From NCBI GenBank assembly GCA_964389545.1, contig CAYMDN010000013.1:1-31113 (forward strand): 31,113 bases of DNA, in the 5' to 3' direction. The notes under the pieces are model-generated. The model saw only the letters and a program-made list of their open reading frames with translations, ran no database searches and was not told where the DNA came from. The stretch is from UMGS1781 sp964389545. Its GTDB lineage: Bacteria; Bacillota; Clostridia; TANB77; CAG-508. Each line of letters opens with the position of its first letter. Position 1 is the stretch's first letter. The position numbers and the translations under genes were made by a program. Positions 7,648-15,168 of the stretch are shown here, one piece after another.

Positions 7648-9687
7648 ATGATTTTAAATAAGGAACAATTAGGCTTAAAAAATGGTATTACAAGAGAATG
7701 GATTATAACAAATGGAATAGGTGGATATAGTTCTTCTACAGTTTTAGGAATAAACACAAGAAAATATCATGGGCTATTAGTGGCACCTATTAATCCACCA
7801 GCTAATAGAACTTTAATATTATCAAAACTAGATGAAAGTTTAGAAGTACAGGGTAGAAAATATAATTTATATTCAAATATGTGCAAAGATTATGTAGCAG
7901 ATGGATATAAGTATCTAGAAAAATTTGAGAAAAGAGATATACCTGTATTTACATATAAAGCCGAAAATGTTACTATAACAAAATCTATTTGTATGGAACA
8001 TGGAAAGAACACGGTATGTATCTTATACCAAATACAAAATGACGGAGAAAATGCAAAATTAACAGTTACACCGATTTTAAATTATAGAAATTTCCATCAC
8101 ATGAGTACCAATCATGAATTTAATGTAGAGCAAGAAATTAATGGGAATAATGTAAAACTTGAAATTGATGAAAACAGAGAAAACCCAATATATTTCACAA
8201 TGTCACATGGTGTTTATATAAAACATGAGCATGACACATTTAGAAATATGTATTATATTGAAGAGGAACAACGTGGATTCTTCCCAGAAGAAAACCATAC
8301 AGTTCCAGGAAGATTTGAAATTGAAATAAAAAAGAACAGTGTAAAAGAAGTAAGTTTTATATGTTCATTAGAAAATAACATAGAGGACATTAATGTTAAA
8401 ACTATTATAAATAGAGAAAGAATGAGACAAGATGAACTCGTAGACAAAACAGAAATTATGAGTAAAAAAGTATTAACATCAGAAAAGGAAGCAGATAAAA
8501 AAGAAGTTGAGCTATTAGAAGACTTCATAACAGCAATAGATAACTTTATTATCTATAAACCTCAATTAGGATACCATACAATAATTGCAGGATATCCATG
8601 GTTTTTAGACTGGGGTAGGGATACATTAATTTCTTTTGAGGGATTACTATTATTACCACATAGATACAACCATGCGAGAGAAACCCTTCTAACAATGATA
8701 GAAGATTTAAAATTTGGACTAGTTCCAAATGGATATTCAGAATATGATAATCAACCATTATACAATAGTGTTGACGCATCATTATTATTATTTGAACAAG
8801 TAAACAAATATATAGAATATACAAAAGATTATGACTTTATTGAAAAGAATTTATATGTAAAACTTAAATCTATAATAGAAAACTACTCAGATGGCATAGA
8901 TTTAGATGATAATAACATTTTATTAGATAAAGATGGACTTATATCAGCTGGAACAGAAAATACTCAAAATACATGGATGGATGCTAAATATGCCAATACA
9001 TGTTTTACCCCAAGAAATGGGAAAGCAGTTGAGGTAAACAGTCTGTGGTATAATGCATTAAAAATAATGGAAGCTTTAAGTAAAAAGTTTGATGATAAAG
9101 CTTTAAGTAAGCATTATAAAGAAATGGCAGATAAATGTAAAAAATCATTTAATGAGCAATTCTACAATACAAAGAAAAAATGTCTATTTGATGTTATAGG
9201 TGATGCAAAAATAAGACCAAATCAGCTATTTGCATTATCACTAGCATATCCAGTAATTGATACAGATTCAGATATGGCAAATAATATTGTGGACACTGTA
9301 GAGAAAAAATTATTAAACAAATATGGACTAAAAACTTTATCAAAAGGTGATAAAGGATATATAGATGTATATGAAGGTGATGGATTCAGGAGAGATTCAA
9401 GCTATCATCAAGGAATCACATGGACATGGCTTTTAGGATTATACTACAATACATTAAAGAATATGGTAAAAGCTGAAAAAGATAAAACTAAGAAAAAAGA
9501 ATTAACTGAAAAATTAAAAGACTTTAAACAACAAACAAAAGATATTTTCAGCAAGGAATTATATGCAAGAGGAGTAGTAGGAAGTATAGCAGAAATATAT
9601 GATTCTAAAACGCCATACTTACCAAAAGGATGCACAGCACAAGCATGGAGCGTTGCAGAAGTATTTAGAATAATATATGAAAAATAG
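7648..9687 (+). CDS. Glycogen debranching enzyme, amylo-alpha-1,6-glucosidase family
   Basis: It should hydrolyse alpha-1,6-linked glucosyl stubs in glycogen or related glucans. The N-terminal domain has GGYSSSTVLGINTRKYHGLL, the signature of bacterial and archaeal debranching enzymes, and NYRNFHHMS. The C-terminal (alpha/alpha)6 barrel has AGYPWFLDWGRDTLISFEGL (Asp and Arg near the active site), YNSVDASLLLFEQV, TQNTWMDAK, EVNSLWYNALKIM, RPNQLFALSL and the closing GCTAQAWSVAEVFRI. At 679 residues it is a normal GH133-type length. A strong GGAGGG precedes the ATG. It lies 21 nt after the yvcK-like gene. The pairing of a YvcK-like carbon-metabolism regulator with a glucan-degrading enzyme is suggestive only. 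No other glycogen gene is present. Confidence 0.93.
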   Translation: MILNKEQLGLKNGITREWIITNGIGGYSSSTVLGINTRKYHGLLVAPINPPANRTLILSKLDESLEVQGRKYNLYSNMCKDYVADGYKYLEKFEKRDIPVFTYKAENVTITKSICMEHGKNTVCILYQIQNDGENAKLTVTPILNYRNFHHMSTNHEFNVEQEINGNNVKLEIDENRENPIYFTMSHGVYIKHEHDTFRNMYYIEEEQRGFFPEENHTVPGRFEIEIKKNSVKEVSFICSLENNIEDINVKTIINRERMRQDELVDKTEIMSKKVLTSEKEADKKEVELLEDFITAIDNFIIYKPQLGYHTIIAGYPWFLDWGRDTLISFEGLLLLPHRYNHARETLLTMIEDLKFGLVPNGYSEYDNQPLYNSVDASLLLFEQVNKYIEYTKDYDFIEKNLYVKLKSIIENYSDGIDLDDNNILLDKDGLISAGTENTQNTWMDAKYANTCFTPRNGKAVEVNSLWYNALKIMEALSKKFDDKALSKHYKEMADKCKKSFNEQFYNTKKKCLFDVIGDAKIRPNQLFALSLAYPVIDTDSDMANNIVDTVEKKLLNKYGLKTLSKGDKGYIDVYEGDGFRRDSSYHQGITWTWLLGLYYNTLKNMVKAEKDKTKKKELTEKLKDFKQQTKDIFSKELYARGVVGSIAEIYDSKTPYLPKGCTAQAWSVAEVFRIIYEK

Positions 9688-9702
9688 AAAGAAGTAGAAA
9701 AA

Positions 9703-10188
9703 ATGAGAATTTTAGGGATTGACCCAGGATATGCTATAACGGGATATAGCATAATAGATTATGTTGGAAACAAATTTAAGTTAATAGATTCAGGAGCGGT
9801 TACAACTAAGGCAGGAACATCGTTTCCACTTAGATTAACTAAAATATATGATGATGTTAGTATGATAATAGACGAATACAAACCAGATGCTATTTCAATA
9901 GAAGAACTGTTCTTCAATAATAATGCAAAAACAGCTATAAATGTTGCACAAGCAAGAGGAATAGTTTTAACTGTTGGATGCAAAAAGAATGTTCCAACTT
10001 ATGAATATACTCCGTTGCAAATTAAACAAGCTGTAGCAGGATATGGAAGAGCAGATAAAATACAAGTACAAAAAATGGTAAAAACAATTCTAAATGTAGC
10101 AGAATTGCCAAAACTTGATGATACAACAGATAGCATGGCTGCAGCAATATGTCATGCTCATTCAGCTAAATTTTCAGAAAAATTATAA
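9703..10188 (+). CDS. ruvC: Holliday junction resolvase RuvC
   Basis: An RNase H-fold, Mg-dependent endonuclease that cuts Holliday junctions during recombination. It has MRILGIDPGYAITGY with catalytic D7, SIEELFF with the catalytic Glu (E67/E68), YTPLQIKQAVAGYGRADK, and the C-terminal acidic motif KLDDTTDSMAAAICHAH (D140 and D143). The length of 161 residues is typical. ruvA and ruvB, which often follow ruvC, are absent; holA follows instead after 28 nt. The ribosome-binding site is weak (AAAGAAGT). Confidence 0.96.
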   Translation: MRILGIDPGYAITGYSIIDYVGNKFKLIDSGAVTTKAGTSFPLRLTKIYDDVSMIIDEYKPDAISIEELFFNNNAKTAINVAQARGIVLTVGCKKNVPTYEYTPLQIKQAVAGYGRADKIQVQKMVKTILNVAELPKLDDTTDSMAAAICHAHSAKFSEKL

Positions 10189-10216
10189 GAATTTATAGCA
10201 AAATGGAGGAAATACA

Positions 10217-11266
10217 ATGAATATTGGGCAAGACGAATTAGAGCAACAGTTAAAACAAGGCAATTTATCAAGTGTATATTTATTATACGGAGAAGAGGAA
10301 TTTTTACTTGAAACATGCGTAAAAAAGATAAAAAAAATCTTTGGAGATTTAATGCCAGGTATAAATTACATACAAGTAGATGATAAAAATATATCAAACT
10401 TAATATCAGATATAGAAACTCCGGCTTTTGGATATGAGAAGAAACTTATAATAGCAAAGAAAACGGGACTATTTAAAAAAGAGCCAAGAACTAAAAAGAA
10501 AGAAACAACTAAAAAAACAAAAACAGCTAAGAAGAGTGAAACGATGCAAGATAAAATTGCACAATACATTGAAGAAAATATAGAGACTATAAAAGAATCA
10601 GTAGTGCTAGTATTTATAGAAGAAGATATAGGAAAAAACACTTTACAAAAAACAATAGAAAGCTTAGGAAAAACCTGTGAATTCCAAAAATTAAAACCAA
10701 TACAAATATCAAAAAGAATAAAAGTTATTTGTAATGGATATAAAGTAAATATTGATGATGCAACAATTCAATACTTTATTGAAACCTGTGGTACAAGTAT
10801 GTTAATTTTAATTAATGAAATTAGAAAATTAATAGAGTATGCAGGGGAGAATGGAAAAATTACCAAAGCGGATGTTGATAAGCTATGTATAAAGGAACTA
10901 GATAGCGTAATATTTAACCTAACAGATAGCATAGGAAAAAAGGATATAACAAACTCTTTAAAAATATTAAATGAGCTATTGTACAATAAAGAACCAATAC
11001 AAATGATACTAATAACATTGTATAGGCATTTTAGAAAATTATATATGGTACAGTTAGCAGAAGAGTATAACATGGGAATAGCAGAGAGTTTGGAATTAAA
11101 ACCAAATCAAATGTTTTTAGTATCTAAATATAAACAACAAGCTAGATATTTTGGTAAAAGAGAATTAAAAACAATAATGAAAAGATTAATAGATTTAGAT
11201 TATAATTCAAAAATAGGATTAATAGATGTTAATGTTGGGTTAGAATCTATAATGTGTTTAATGTAG
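10217..11266 (+). CDS. holA: DNA polymerase III subunit delta
   Basis: The delta subunit is the wrench of the clamp loader, opening the DnaN sliding clamp. The N-terminal region SSVYLLYGEEEFLLETCVKKI matches the family, as do TPAFGYEKKLIIAKKTGLF and the C-terminal helical domain (LNELLYNKEPIQMILITLYRHFRKLYMVQ). At 349 residues it is of usual length. A Lys-rich insertion (about 84-108, many KK pairs) sits after the second conserved strand; it is probably a surface loop. GGAGG precedes the ATG. It is the last gene of the long operon and is followed by a strong convergent terminator. Confidence 0.92.
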   Translation: MNIGQDELEQQLKQGNLSSVYLLYGEEEFLLETCVKKIKKIFGDLMPGINYIQVDDKNISNLISDIETPAFGYEKKLIIAKKTGLFKKEPRTKKKETTKKTKTAKKSETMQDKIAQYIEENIETIKESVVLVFIEEDIGKNTLQKTIESLGKTCEFQKLKPIQISKRIKVICNGYKVNIDDATIQYFIETCGTSMLILINEIRKLIEYAGENGKITKADVDKLCIKELDSVIFNLTDSIGKKDITNSLKILNELLYNKEPIQMILITLYRHFRKLYMVQLAEEYNMGIAESLELKPNQMFLVSKYKQQARYFGKRELKTIMKRLIDLDYNSKIGLIDVNVGLESIMCLM

Positions 11267-11271
11267 AACAA

Positions 11272-11319
11272 AAAACACAAAGGACCCTCGCTTTAGTGGC
11301 GAGAGTCCTTTTGTGTTTT
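11272..11319. terminator. Bidirectional terminator between holA and the PH-domain gene
   Basis: A roughly 20-bp stem (AAAACACAAAGGAC...GTCCTTTTGTGTTTT with a CTCGC/GCGAG core and one bulge) has A-rich and T-rich flanks. It can terminate holA on the plus strand and the facing gene on the minus strand. Confidence 0.85.
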
Positions 11320-11352
11320 GATCTCATTGGAATGTGCCCTCTAAAATAAACC

Positions 11353-11865
11353 TCATTCATAGTTTTTGCAGAGTTGCCGGATGAACTTTTCTACGTGTTC
11401 GGGAAATTCGATATCATCGAATTCAATTTCCGTCAAGTCTCCGGTGGTGTTAATGAACAGAGTGGCTGTGTGGCAAAGACGCTGAATAGGACCGCTGTAG
11501 ATTTCGCAGCTCCGAATTCTCCATGCCGGAATCGATTCTCTGTGCTTAAAGAACAAGCCATAGGAGTACACGATTTCGTTATCGTACAGGTAGAGCTTCT
11601 GGCTGTGAGCTGAAATCTGGAGACTCACGAGAACCAGCAGGGCGACCAGTGCGAGGAGCATGAAGGCAAGGAAGATGCCGAATTTGATGTCCTTAAAGAG
11701 CGGGTTGTTGATAGCATGCCAAACAACCATCAAAATTGCAAACAAGGCGAGCTCCGCCAAGGCAGTGTGAATCAGGTTCCGCAATATCACATGGCGGAAC
11801 AGCTTAGGCTTTCGTGTGCCTTTAGCTGTTTGGGCAGGGGTTCCTTTTGTGATCGGTTTTTGCAT
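11353..11865 (-). CDS. Small membrane protein with bacterial PH domain (bPH2/YdbS type), GC-rich
   Basis: The 170-residue protein has a basic N-terminus, two transmembrane helices (about 33-51 and 61-83) and a C-terminal bPH2 domain. The domain runs from LYDNEIVYSYGLFFKHRESIP through RIRSCEIYSGPIQRLCHTATLFINTTG, the typical pattern of DUF304/YdbS-like proteins. These are thought to be envelope-associated; no precise function is established. GGGAGG lies 8 nt before the ATG. Composition is much richer in G and C than nearby genes. It has its own promoter and terminators and shares a promoter-proximal repeat with the next PH gene (12024-12542), which looks like a diverged paralogue. Confidence 0.85.
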   Translation of the reverse strand: MQKPITKGTPAQTAKGTRKPKLFRHVILRNLIHTALAELALFAILMVVWHAINNPLFKDIKFGIFLAFMLLALVALLVLVSLQISAHSQKLYLYDNEIVYSYGLFFKHRESIPAWRIRSCEIYSGPIQRLCHTATLFINTTGDLTEIEFDDIEFPEHVEKFIRQLCKNYE

Positions 11866-11905
11866 TACATTTTCCTCCCATCAATTTATGGATTTGGATT
11901 AATAA

Positions 11906-11928
11906 GGTATTGCTAATTTAATTATACA
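11906..11928 (-). repeat. 23-nt direct repeat, copy 1 (promoter-proximal)
   Basis: Identical to 12595-12617. Read on the minus strand it begins with TGTATAATTAAATTAGC, so it includes the -10 box and the start of the transcript of the PH gene at 11353-11865. Confidence 0.9.
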
Positions 11929-11949
11929 ATAATTTACATAAAATCGCAA
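11921..11949 (-). promoter_or_regulatory. Promoter of the PH-domain gene 11353-11865
   Basis: On the minus strand, TTGCGA (11944-11949), a 17-nt spacer and TATAAT (11921-11926). The -10 box is perfect and the -35 box matches four of six positions. Confidence 0.65.
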
Positions 11950-11956
11950 ATGAAAC

Positions 11957-11993
11957 GCGAAGGACACCTGCTGTAATAGCTGGTGTCCTTCGC
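11957..11993 (-). terminator. Hairpin terminator of the PH-domain gene 12024-12542
   Basis: GCGAAGGACACC pairs with GGTGTCCTTCGC, with an inner GCT/AGC pairing and one mismatch. It lies just past the stop codon; the T-rich tail GTTTCATTT follows on the minus strand. Confidence 0.7.
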
Positions 11994-12023
11994 ATTTTGA
12001 AACGCTGGAAATATAGTTCCTTA

Positions 12024-12542
12024 CTACTGCACGTTCTCGATAAGCCAGTAGATGGCGTTGGCTGCGTGATCGGGAAGCTGAAGATCCTTGTACTTCACGG
12101 TATCGTCCTCGATGGTCGTGACTACGACGGTCCCTGTTTTGAAAAGCTTCTGCAGGGGAGACTGCCGGAGGTCAACGGTGAGGAGCTGATTGGCGGGAAT
12201 AACCTTCTTGCGCCGGATGATTGCTCCGCGGGAGCACCAAACACGGGTGGGTTCAACGTAGAGTCGGGACCGGATGGCCTTGATGACTCCGTAGAGCCCC
12301 CAGATGATGCAGACCAGGGAGAGGACTGCGGTGATCTTGTCGAACATGTCCAGGACATAGTAGATGCTGGCCGAGTCCATATAGCGCTTGAACAGGATGC
12401 GCTCGCCGATGAAGTTGATAAGGTTCAGCAAAACGACCAGAACAGCGCTGTGCACGATCTTCCGCAGAAATGCGAAATGGAAGATCTTGCGGGAAGAGTT
12501 GGTGCGGGTAGTGCGGGTAGTTCCATTGTTCGGGTTTGTCAT
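12024..12542 (-). CDS. Second small membrane PH-domain protein (bPH2-like), GC-rich
   Basis: 172 residues: a Thr/Asn-rich N-terminus, two transmembrane helices (about 31-48 and 67-87), then a PH-like domain (SRLYVEPTRVWCSRGAIIRRKKVIPANQLLTVDLRQSPLQKLFKTGTVVVTT, in pieces). The rhythm of Gly, IP, SPLQKL and GT residues is that of the neighbouring bPH2 protein, so it is probably a diverged paralogue. AGGAGG lies 9 nt upstream of the ATG. Positions 12301-12360 hold 32 G/C of 60, against 11 of 60 in a sampled native stretch. A long antisense open frame exists here but has no ribosome-binding site or domain. Function unknown. Confidence 0.78.
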   Translation of the reverse strand: MTNPNNGTTRTTRTNSSRKIFHFAFLRKIVHSAVLVVLLNLINFIGERILFKRYMDSASIYYVLDMFDKITAVLSLVCIIWGLYGVIKAIRSRLYVEPTRVWCSRGAIIRRKKVIPANQLLTVDLRQSPLQKLFKTGTVVVTTIEDDTVKYKDLQLPDHAANAIYWLIENVQ

Positions 12543-12594
12543 GATTTGTTTCCTCCTAAATTATTAGTATGGGTACTTCTGACATTTGCTAAAG

Positions 12595-12617
12595 GGTATT
12601 GCTAATTTAATTATACA
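12595..12617 (-). repeat. 23-nt direct repeat, copy 2 (promoter-proximal)
   Basis: Identical to 11906-11928 and in the same position relative to the second PH-domain gene: -10 box plus early transcript. Sequence outside the repeat differs, apart from a short TTTATGT in the spacer region of both promoters. Confidence 0.9.
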
Positions 12618-12639
12618 CCCAGTCGACATAAAAATTCAA
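12610..12639 (-). promoter_or_regulatory. Promoter of the PH-domain gene 12024-12542
   Basis: On the minus strand, TTGAAT (12634-12639), an 18-nt spacer and TATAAT (12610-12615). Confidence 0.6.
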
Positions 12640-12656
12640 ATTTTAAGACATAGCAA

Positions 12657-12689
12657 AATCTCAGCAATCAAGTTTTGATTACTGAGATT
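12657..12689 (-). terminator. Terminator of the 12708-13334 gene
   Basis: AATCTCAG-x-AATCAA pairs with TTGATT-x-CTGAGATT around a short loop. On the minus strand the variable position is a G-U pair and a short T run (TTTT) follows. Confidence 0.65.
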
Positions 12690-12707
12690 CAAATAAATTT
12701 TGCATTT

Positions 12708-13334
12708 TTAAGAACAAAAAATATATATTGTAGTATTAGAGTATGTTGATGGAAGAAGTTCTAAATGAACATATTGAAATCCAGTATCATTTATAGAAGG
12801 TGAGTAACCATTCCATAAATATCCAGTTAATTTCTTGGACTTGTCATCATACTGAGGCGTTGGAGTACCGAATTTTTTTGTATATTCATCTAGTAATTTT
12901 TCTACAGCATCCTCATAATCATCTTTGTCAACATATGTAATCCATAGAGAAAAGTAATCAACAAGTTCAGTATCAGAATCTAGACATACAGAAAGATTAC
13001 AATTATAGGAATTCGCATAATATATTTCAAAATTATAGCATTCGGAGCTATCATAATAATTTCCGTCATCATTTAATAAATCTTGTATTTCTTCTAATGA
13101 GGTTTTACCTGGAATAATTTGAAGTGCATCTACAAAGTCTTTTTCATCATGAGAATTTTTAGAAGATGTTTTTGTAGAATTTTCTATTGAAGAATGAATA
13201 AGAAGTGCAATTGCAAATAATATTAGAAAAATTGTGGCAACAACAGCAATTCCTATAACAGTATATTTGGTGTTAGAATCTTTTTGAACTTCTTCTTTTT
13301 CAAATTTTCTTTCAAAGCTATCAATTTTACTCAT
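12708..13334 (-). CDS. Membrane-anchored protein of unknown function
   Basis: I do not recognise this family. The 208-residue protein has a charged cytosolic N-terminus (1-26), one transmembrane helix (about 27-48), a Ser/Thr-rich linker, and an outer domain from about 68. The outer domain opens with IIPGKTSLEEIQDLL and later has KLLDEYTKKFGTPTPQYDD followed by a Trp/Tyr-rich end. The G-K-T/S-EEIQ-LL pattern recalls SmpA/BLIP-like domains, but the similarity is weak. Three Cys residues lie outside the membrane. Base use is AT-rich like the native genes, unlike the adjacent PH genes. GGAGGG lies 6 nt before the ATG, a promoter is visible, and it is monocistronic. Confidence 0.7.
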   Translation of the reverse strand: MSKIDSFERKFEKEEVQKDSNTKYTVIGIAVVATIFLILFAIALLIHSSIENSTKTSSKNSHDEKDFVDALQIIPGKTSLEEIQDLLNDDGNYYDSSECYNFEIYYANSYNCNLSVCLDSDTELVDYFSLWITYVDKDDYEDAVEKLLDEYTKKFGTPTPQYDDKSKKLTGYLWNGYSPSINDTGFQYVHLELLPSTYSNTTIYIFCS

Positions 13335-13358
13335 TAGAATCCCTCCAATTTATTGTAA

Positions 13359-13387
13359 ATTATAGCATGAAAGAGGGGAGAAGTAAA
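13359..13387 (-). promoter_or_regulatory. Promoter of the 12708-13334 gene
   Basis: On the minus strand, TTTACT (13382-13387), 17 nt, TATAAT (13359-13364) with an extended -10 TG (TGCTATAAT). Confidence 0.6.
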
Positions 13388-13409
13388 GAAGATTTTGAAG
13401 TCAAGAAAA

Positions 13410-13436
13410 AAACCAGAAGTTTGTAACTTCTGGTTT
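13410..13436 (-). terminator. Terminator of rplM-rpsI
   Basis: A perfect 12-bp stem (AAACCAGAAGTT / AACTTCTGGTTT) is followed by a run of T on the minus strand, 9 nt after the rpsI stop. Confidence 0.9.
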
Positions 13437-13445
13437 GTATAAATT

Positions 13446-13841
13446 CTATCTCTTTGAGAATTGTGGTGCTTTTCTAGCTTTCTTCATACCATATTTCTTT
13501 CTTTCTTTCATTCTTGAATCTCTTGTTAAGAATCCATTAGTTTTTAAGATTGGTCTATATTCAGAATTTGCTTGTAATAAAGCTCTTGCTATACCATGAC
13601 GAATAGCTCCTGCTTGACCACTAATTCCGCCACCTTTTACAGTACAAATAACATCAAATTTATCTAATGTATTTGTTGCAGTTAAAGGTTGTTTAACTAT
13701 AACTTTTAGTGTTTCAACACCAAAGTATTCATTTAAATCTTTAGAATTAACAGTAATATTTCCTTTACCATTTACTAATCTAACTCTTGCAATAGAATTT
13801 TTTCTTCTACCTGTTCCTAATAATGTAGATTTTTCTGCCAT
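13446..13841 (-). CDS. rpsI: Ribosomal protein S9 (uS9)
   Basis: Small-subunit protein whose C-terminal tail reaches the P-site tRNA. TGRRKNSIARVRL is the N-terminal signature; GGGISGQAGAIRHGIARALL and the basic tail RKKYGMKKARKAPQFSKR are complete, ending in the conserved SKR. The 131-residue length is normal. Its ribosome-binding site GGGAGG lies inside the last codons of rplM and the genes are one nucleotide apart, so translation is probably coupled. Confidence 0.98.
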   Translation of the reverse strand: MAEKSTLLGTGRRKNSIARVRLVNGKGNITVNSKDLNEYFGVETLKVIVKQPLTATNTLDKFDVICTVKGGGISGQAGAIRHGIARALLQANSEYRPILKTNGFLTRDSRMKERKKYGMKKARKAPQFSKR

Positions 13842-13842
13842 A

Positions 13843-14280
13843 TTATTTTACCTCCCAAACTTCTGGTTTTTGTGCTTGATTTTCATGCTCACCATTTGCA
13901 TAAACTCTAAGTTTTCCAATCATTTGTCTTCCTAATCTATTTTTTGGAAGCATTCCTTTTACAGCAAGCATCATAGCTTTTTCAGGACTATTAGCTAACA
14001 TATCTTTAGCAGAAATTTCTTTCATATTTCCTATATATCCTGTATGATGTCTATAAACTTTTTGATCTAATTTCTTTCCTGTTAAAACAACATCTTTACA
14101 ATTTAAAATAATTACATAATCACCTGTATCTACATTTGGTGTAAATGTAGGTTTGTGTTTTCCTCTTAATAATTTTGCAGCTTCAGCAGCTACTCTACCT
14201 AGTGGTTTGTTGCTAGCGTCAATTATATACCATTTTCTTTGAATATCGCTACTTTTAGCTGAATAAGTAATATTGTTCAT
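13843..14280 (-). CDS. rplM: Ribosomal protein L13 (uL13)
   Basis: An early-assembling large-subunit protein. WYIIDASNKPLGRVAAEAAKLLRGKHKPTF (in part) and KMVYRHHTGYIG-like residues (KVYRHHTGYIGNMKEI), then GMLPKNRLGRQMIGKLRVYAN, identify it. I chose the ATG at 14280 over the in-frame ATG at 14298. GGAGG lies between them and would overlap the upstream start codon, but sits 11 nt before 14280. The protein starts MNNITYS and has 145 residues, the usual length. A promoter and a leader hairpin precede it on the minus strand. Confidence 0.97.
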   Translation of the reverse strand: MNNITYSAKSSDIQRKWYIIDASNKPLGRVAAEAAKLLRGKHKPTFTPNVDTGDYVIILNCKDVVLTGKKLDQKVYRHHTGYIGNMKEISAKDMLANSPEKAMMLAVKGMLPKNRLGRQMIGKLRVYANGEHENQAQKPEVWEVK

Positions 14281-14338
14281 GGTAAAATTTTCCTCCATTC
14301 ATAATTTTAAAATTAAAATTTATATAAATATATTTTCG

Positions 14339-14368
14339 AATATAAACTACCGGGCATGGGTTTATATT
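14339..14368 (-). promoter_or_regulatory. rplM leader hairpin (L13-leader candidate)
   Basis: AATATAAAC and GTTTATATT flank a GC-rich 12-nt loop containing CCCGG, inside the 5' leader of rplM-rpsI. Firmicutes L13 leaders are known autoregulatory RNAs; I infer, but cannot confirm, that this is one. Confidence 0.55.
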
Positions 14369-14395
14369 AAAAAATAATATTTTTCGCACTTCAAT

Positions 14396-14424
14396 ATTTT
14401 AATACAAATTTAAAAAAATGTCAA
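14396..14424 (-). promoter_or_regulatory. Promoter of rplM-rpsI
   Basis: On the minus strand, perfect TTGACA (14419-14424), 17 nt, TAAAAT (14396-14401). Confidence 0.8.
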
Positions 14425-14432
14425 GCAAAGTA

Positions 14433-14461
14433 TTGACATTTCTATAAAAAAGTAGTAATAT
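14433..14461 (+). promoter_or_regulatory. Promoter of infC-rpmI-rplT
   Basis: Perfect TTGACA (14433-14438), 17 nt, TAATAT (14456-14461). Its -35 box is only 8 nt from that of the divergent rplM promoter, so the two may compete. Confidence 0.8.
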
Positions 14462-14481
14462 ATTAATGTTAAAGAAGAAGC

Positions 14482-14584
14482 ATCCACTTCTCACCTTTAC
14501 TTTTGAGGAAAAGGTTAATATATTTTAAATATAATTTAAATGTATTTTTATGTGGATTACTTGTTCTTTAGAGCAAGTTTTTTT
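14482..14584 (+). promoter_or_regulatory. infC leader: L20-type attenuator
   Basis: The leader begins with CATCCACTTCTCACC, a motif seen in Firmicutes infC leaders, then a hairpin (ACCTTT/AAAGGT, 14492-14514). ATCCAC (14482-14487) is exactly complementary to GTGGAT (14552-14557), right beside an intrinsic terminator: ACTTGTTC TTTA GAGCAAGT (14559-14578) plus a T run to 14584. L20 is known to trigger premature termination in Bacillus by stabilising such long-range pairings; the same is inferred here. Confidence 0.8.
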
Positions 14585-14621
14585 AAGTTTTAGGACTTAA
14601 AACACACGGAGGTGAAAGGAT

Positions 14622-15134
14622 ATAAAACAAGATTTGTTAATAAACGAACAAATTCGTTACAGAGAAGTTCAAGTAATTGATGATGAAGGTCAAAAATTGG
14701 GAAAACTACCAATTAACGAAGCACTAGACATCGCAGCAAATAAGAACTTAGATCTAGTTTTAGTTTCAAATCAAGCAGATAACCCAGTTTGCAAAATAAT
14801 GAATTATGGAAAACATAAATTTGAGCAAGCTAAAAGAGAAAAAGAATCTAAGAAGAAACAAAAAACAATAGAGAGTAAAGAAATAAGAGTTACTCCAAAC
14901 ATTGAGATTCATGATTTTACTTTTAAATCTAAAAATGCTAAAAAGTTTCTAGAGGATGGAAACAAAGTTAAAATAACAGTTAGATTTAGGGGAAGAGAAC
15001 TAAACTATGTAAAAATGGGAGAAAACGTATTGAATAAATTTATTGAAGAATTAAAAGACGTTTCAGTTGTAGAAAAGAAACCATTACTAGAAGGAAAAAA
15101 TATGTTTATTATACTTGCACCTATAAAGGCATAG
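14622..15134 (+). CDS. infC: Translation initiation factor IF-3 (ATA start)
   Basis: IF3 binds the 30S subunit and rejects non-canonical start codons and wrong initiator pairings. The protein reads (M)KQDLLINEQIRYREVQVID, has VSNQADNPVCKIMNYGKHKFE, and a C-terminal domain with IRVTPNIEIHDFTFKSKNAKKFL and VRFRGRELNYVKMGENVL. No ATG, GTG or TTG is correctly placed. ATA at 14622 lies 6 nt after GGAGGTGA (14608-14615) and gives a 170-residue protein. The TTG at 14634 is 18 nt away and would cut the conserved N-terminus. infC genes commonly start with AUU, AUC or AUA, which lets IF3 repress its own synthesis. It heads the infC-rpmI-rplT operon behind an attenuator. Confidence 0.95.
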   Translation: MKQDLLINEQIRYREVQVIDDEGQKLGKLPINEALDIAANKNLDLVLVSNQADNPVCKIMNYGKHKFEQAKREKESKKKQKTIESKEIRVTPNIEIHDFTFKSKNAKKFLEDGNKVKITVRFRGRELNYVKMGENVLNKFIEELKDVSVVEKKPLLEGKNMFIILAPIKA

Positions 15135-15168
15135 AGTTTAAAAATAAAAGAAAGGAATGTGATTAATA

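Noticed and set aside
11997..12605. Long plus-strand open frame antisense to the PH-domain gene
   Set aside because: It has no ribosome-binding site, domain or plausible composition; it arises because the minus-strand gene is GC-rich. The minus-strand product has membrane helices and PH motifs.
11322..12650. Mobile element carrying the PH-domain genes
   Set aside because: No transposase, integrase, terminal inverted repeats or target duplication; the only repeat is the promoter-proximal 23-mer.
14634..14636. TTG as infC start
   Set aside because: It is 18 nt from the Shine-Dalgarno sequence and removes conserved N-terminal residues; ATA 14622 fits spacing and homology.
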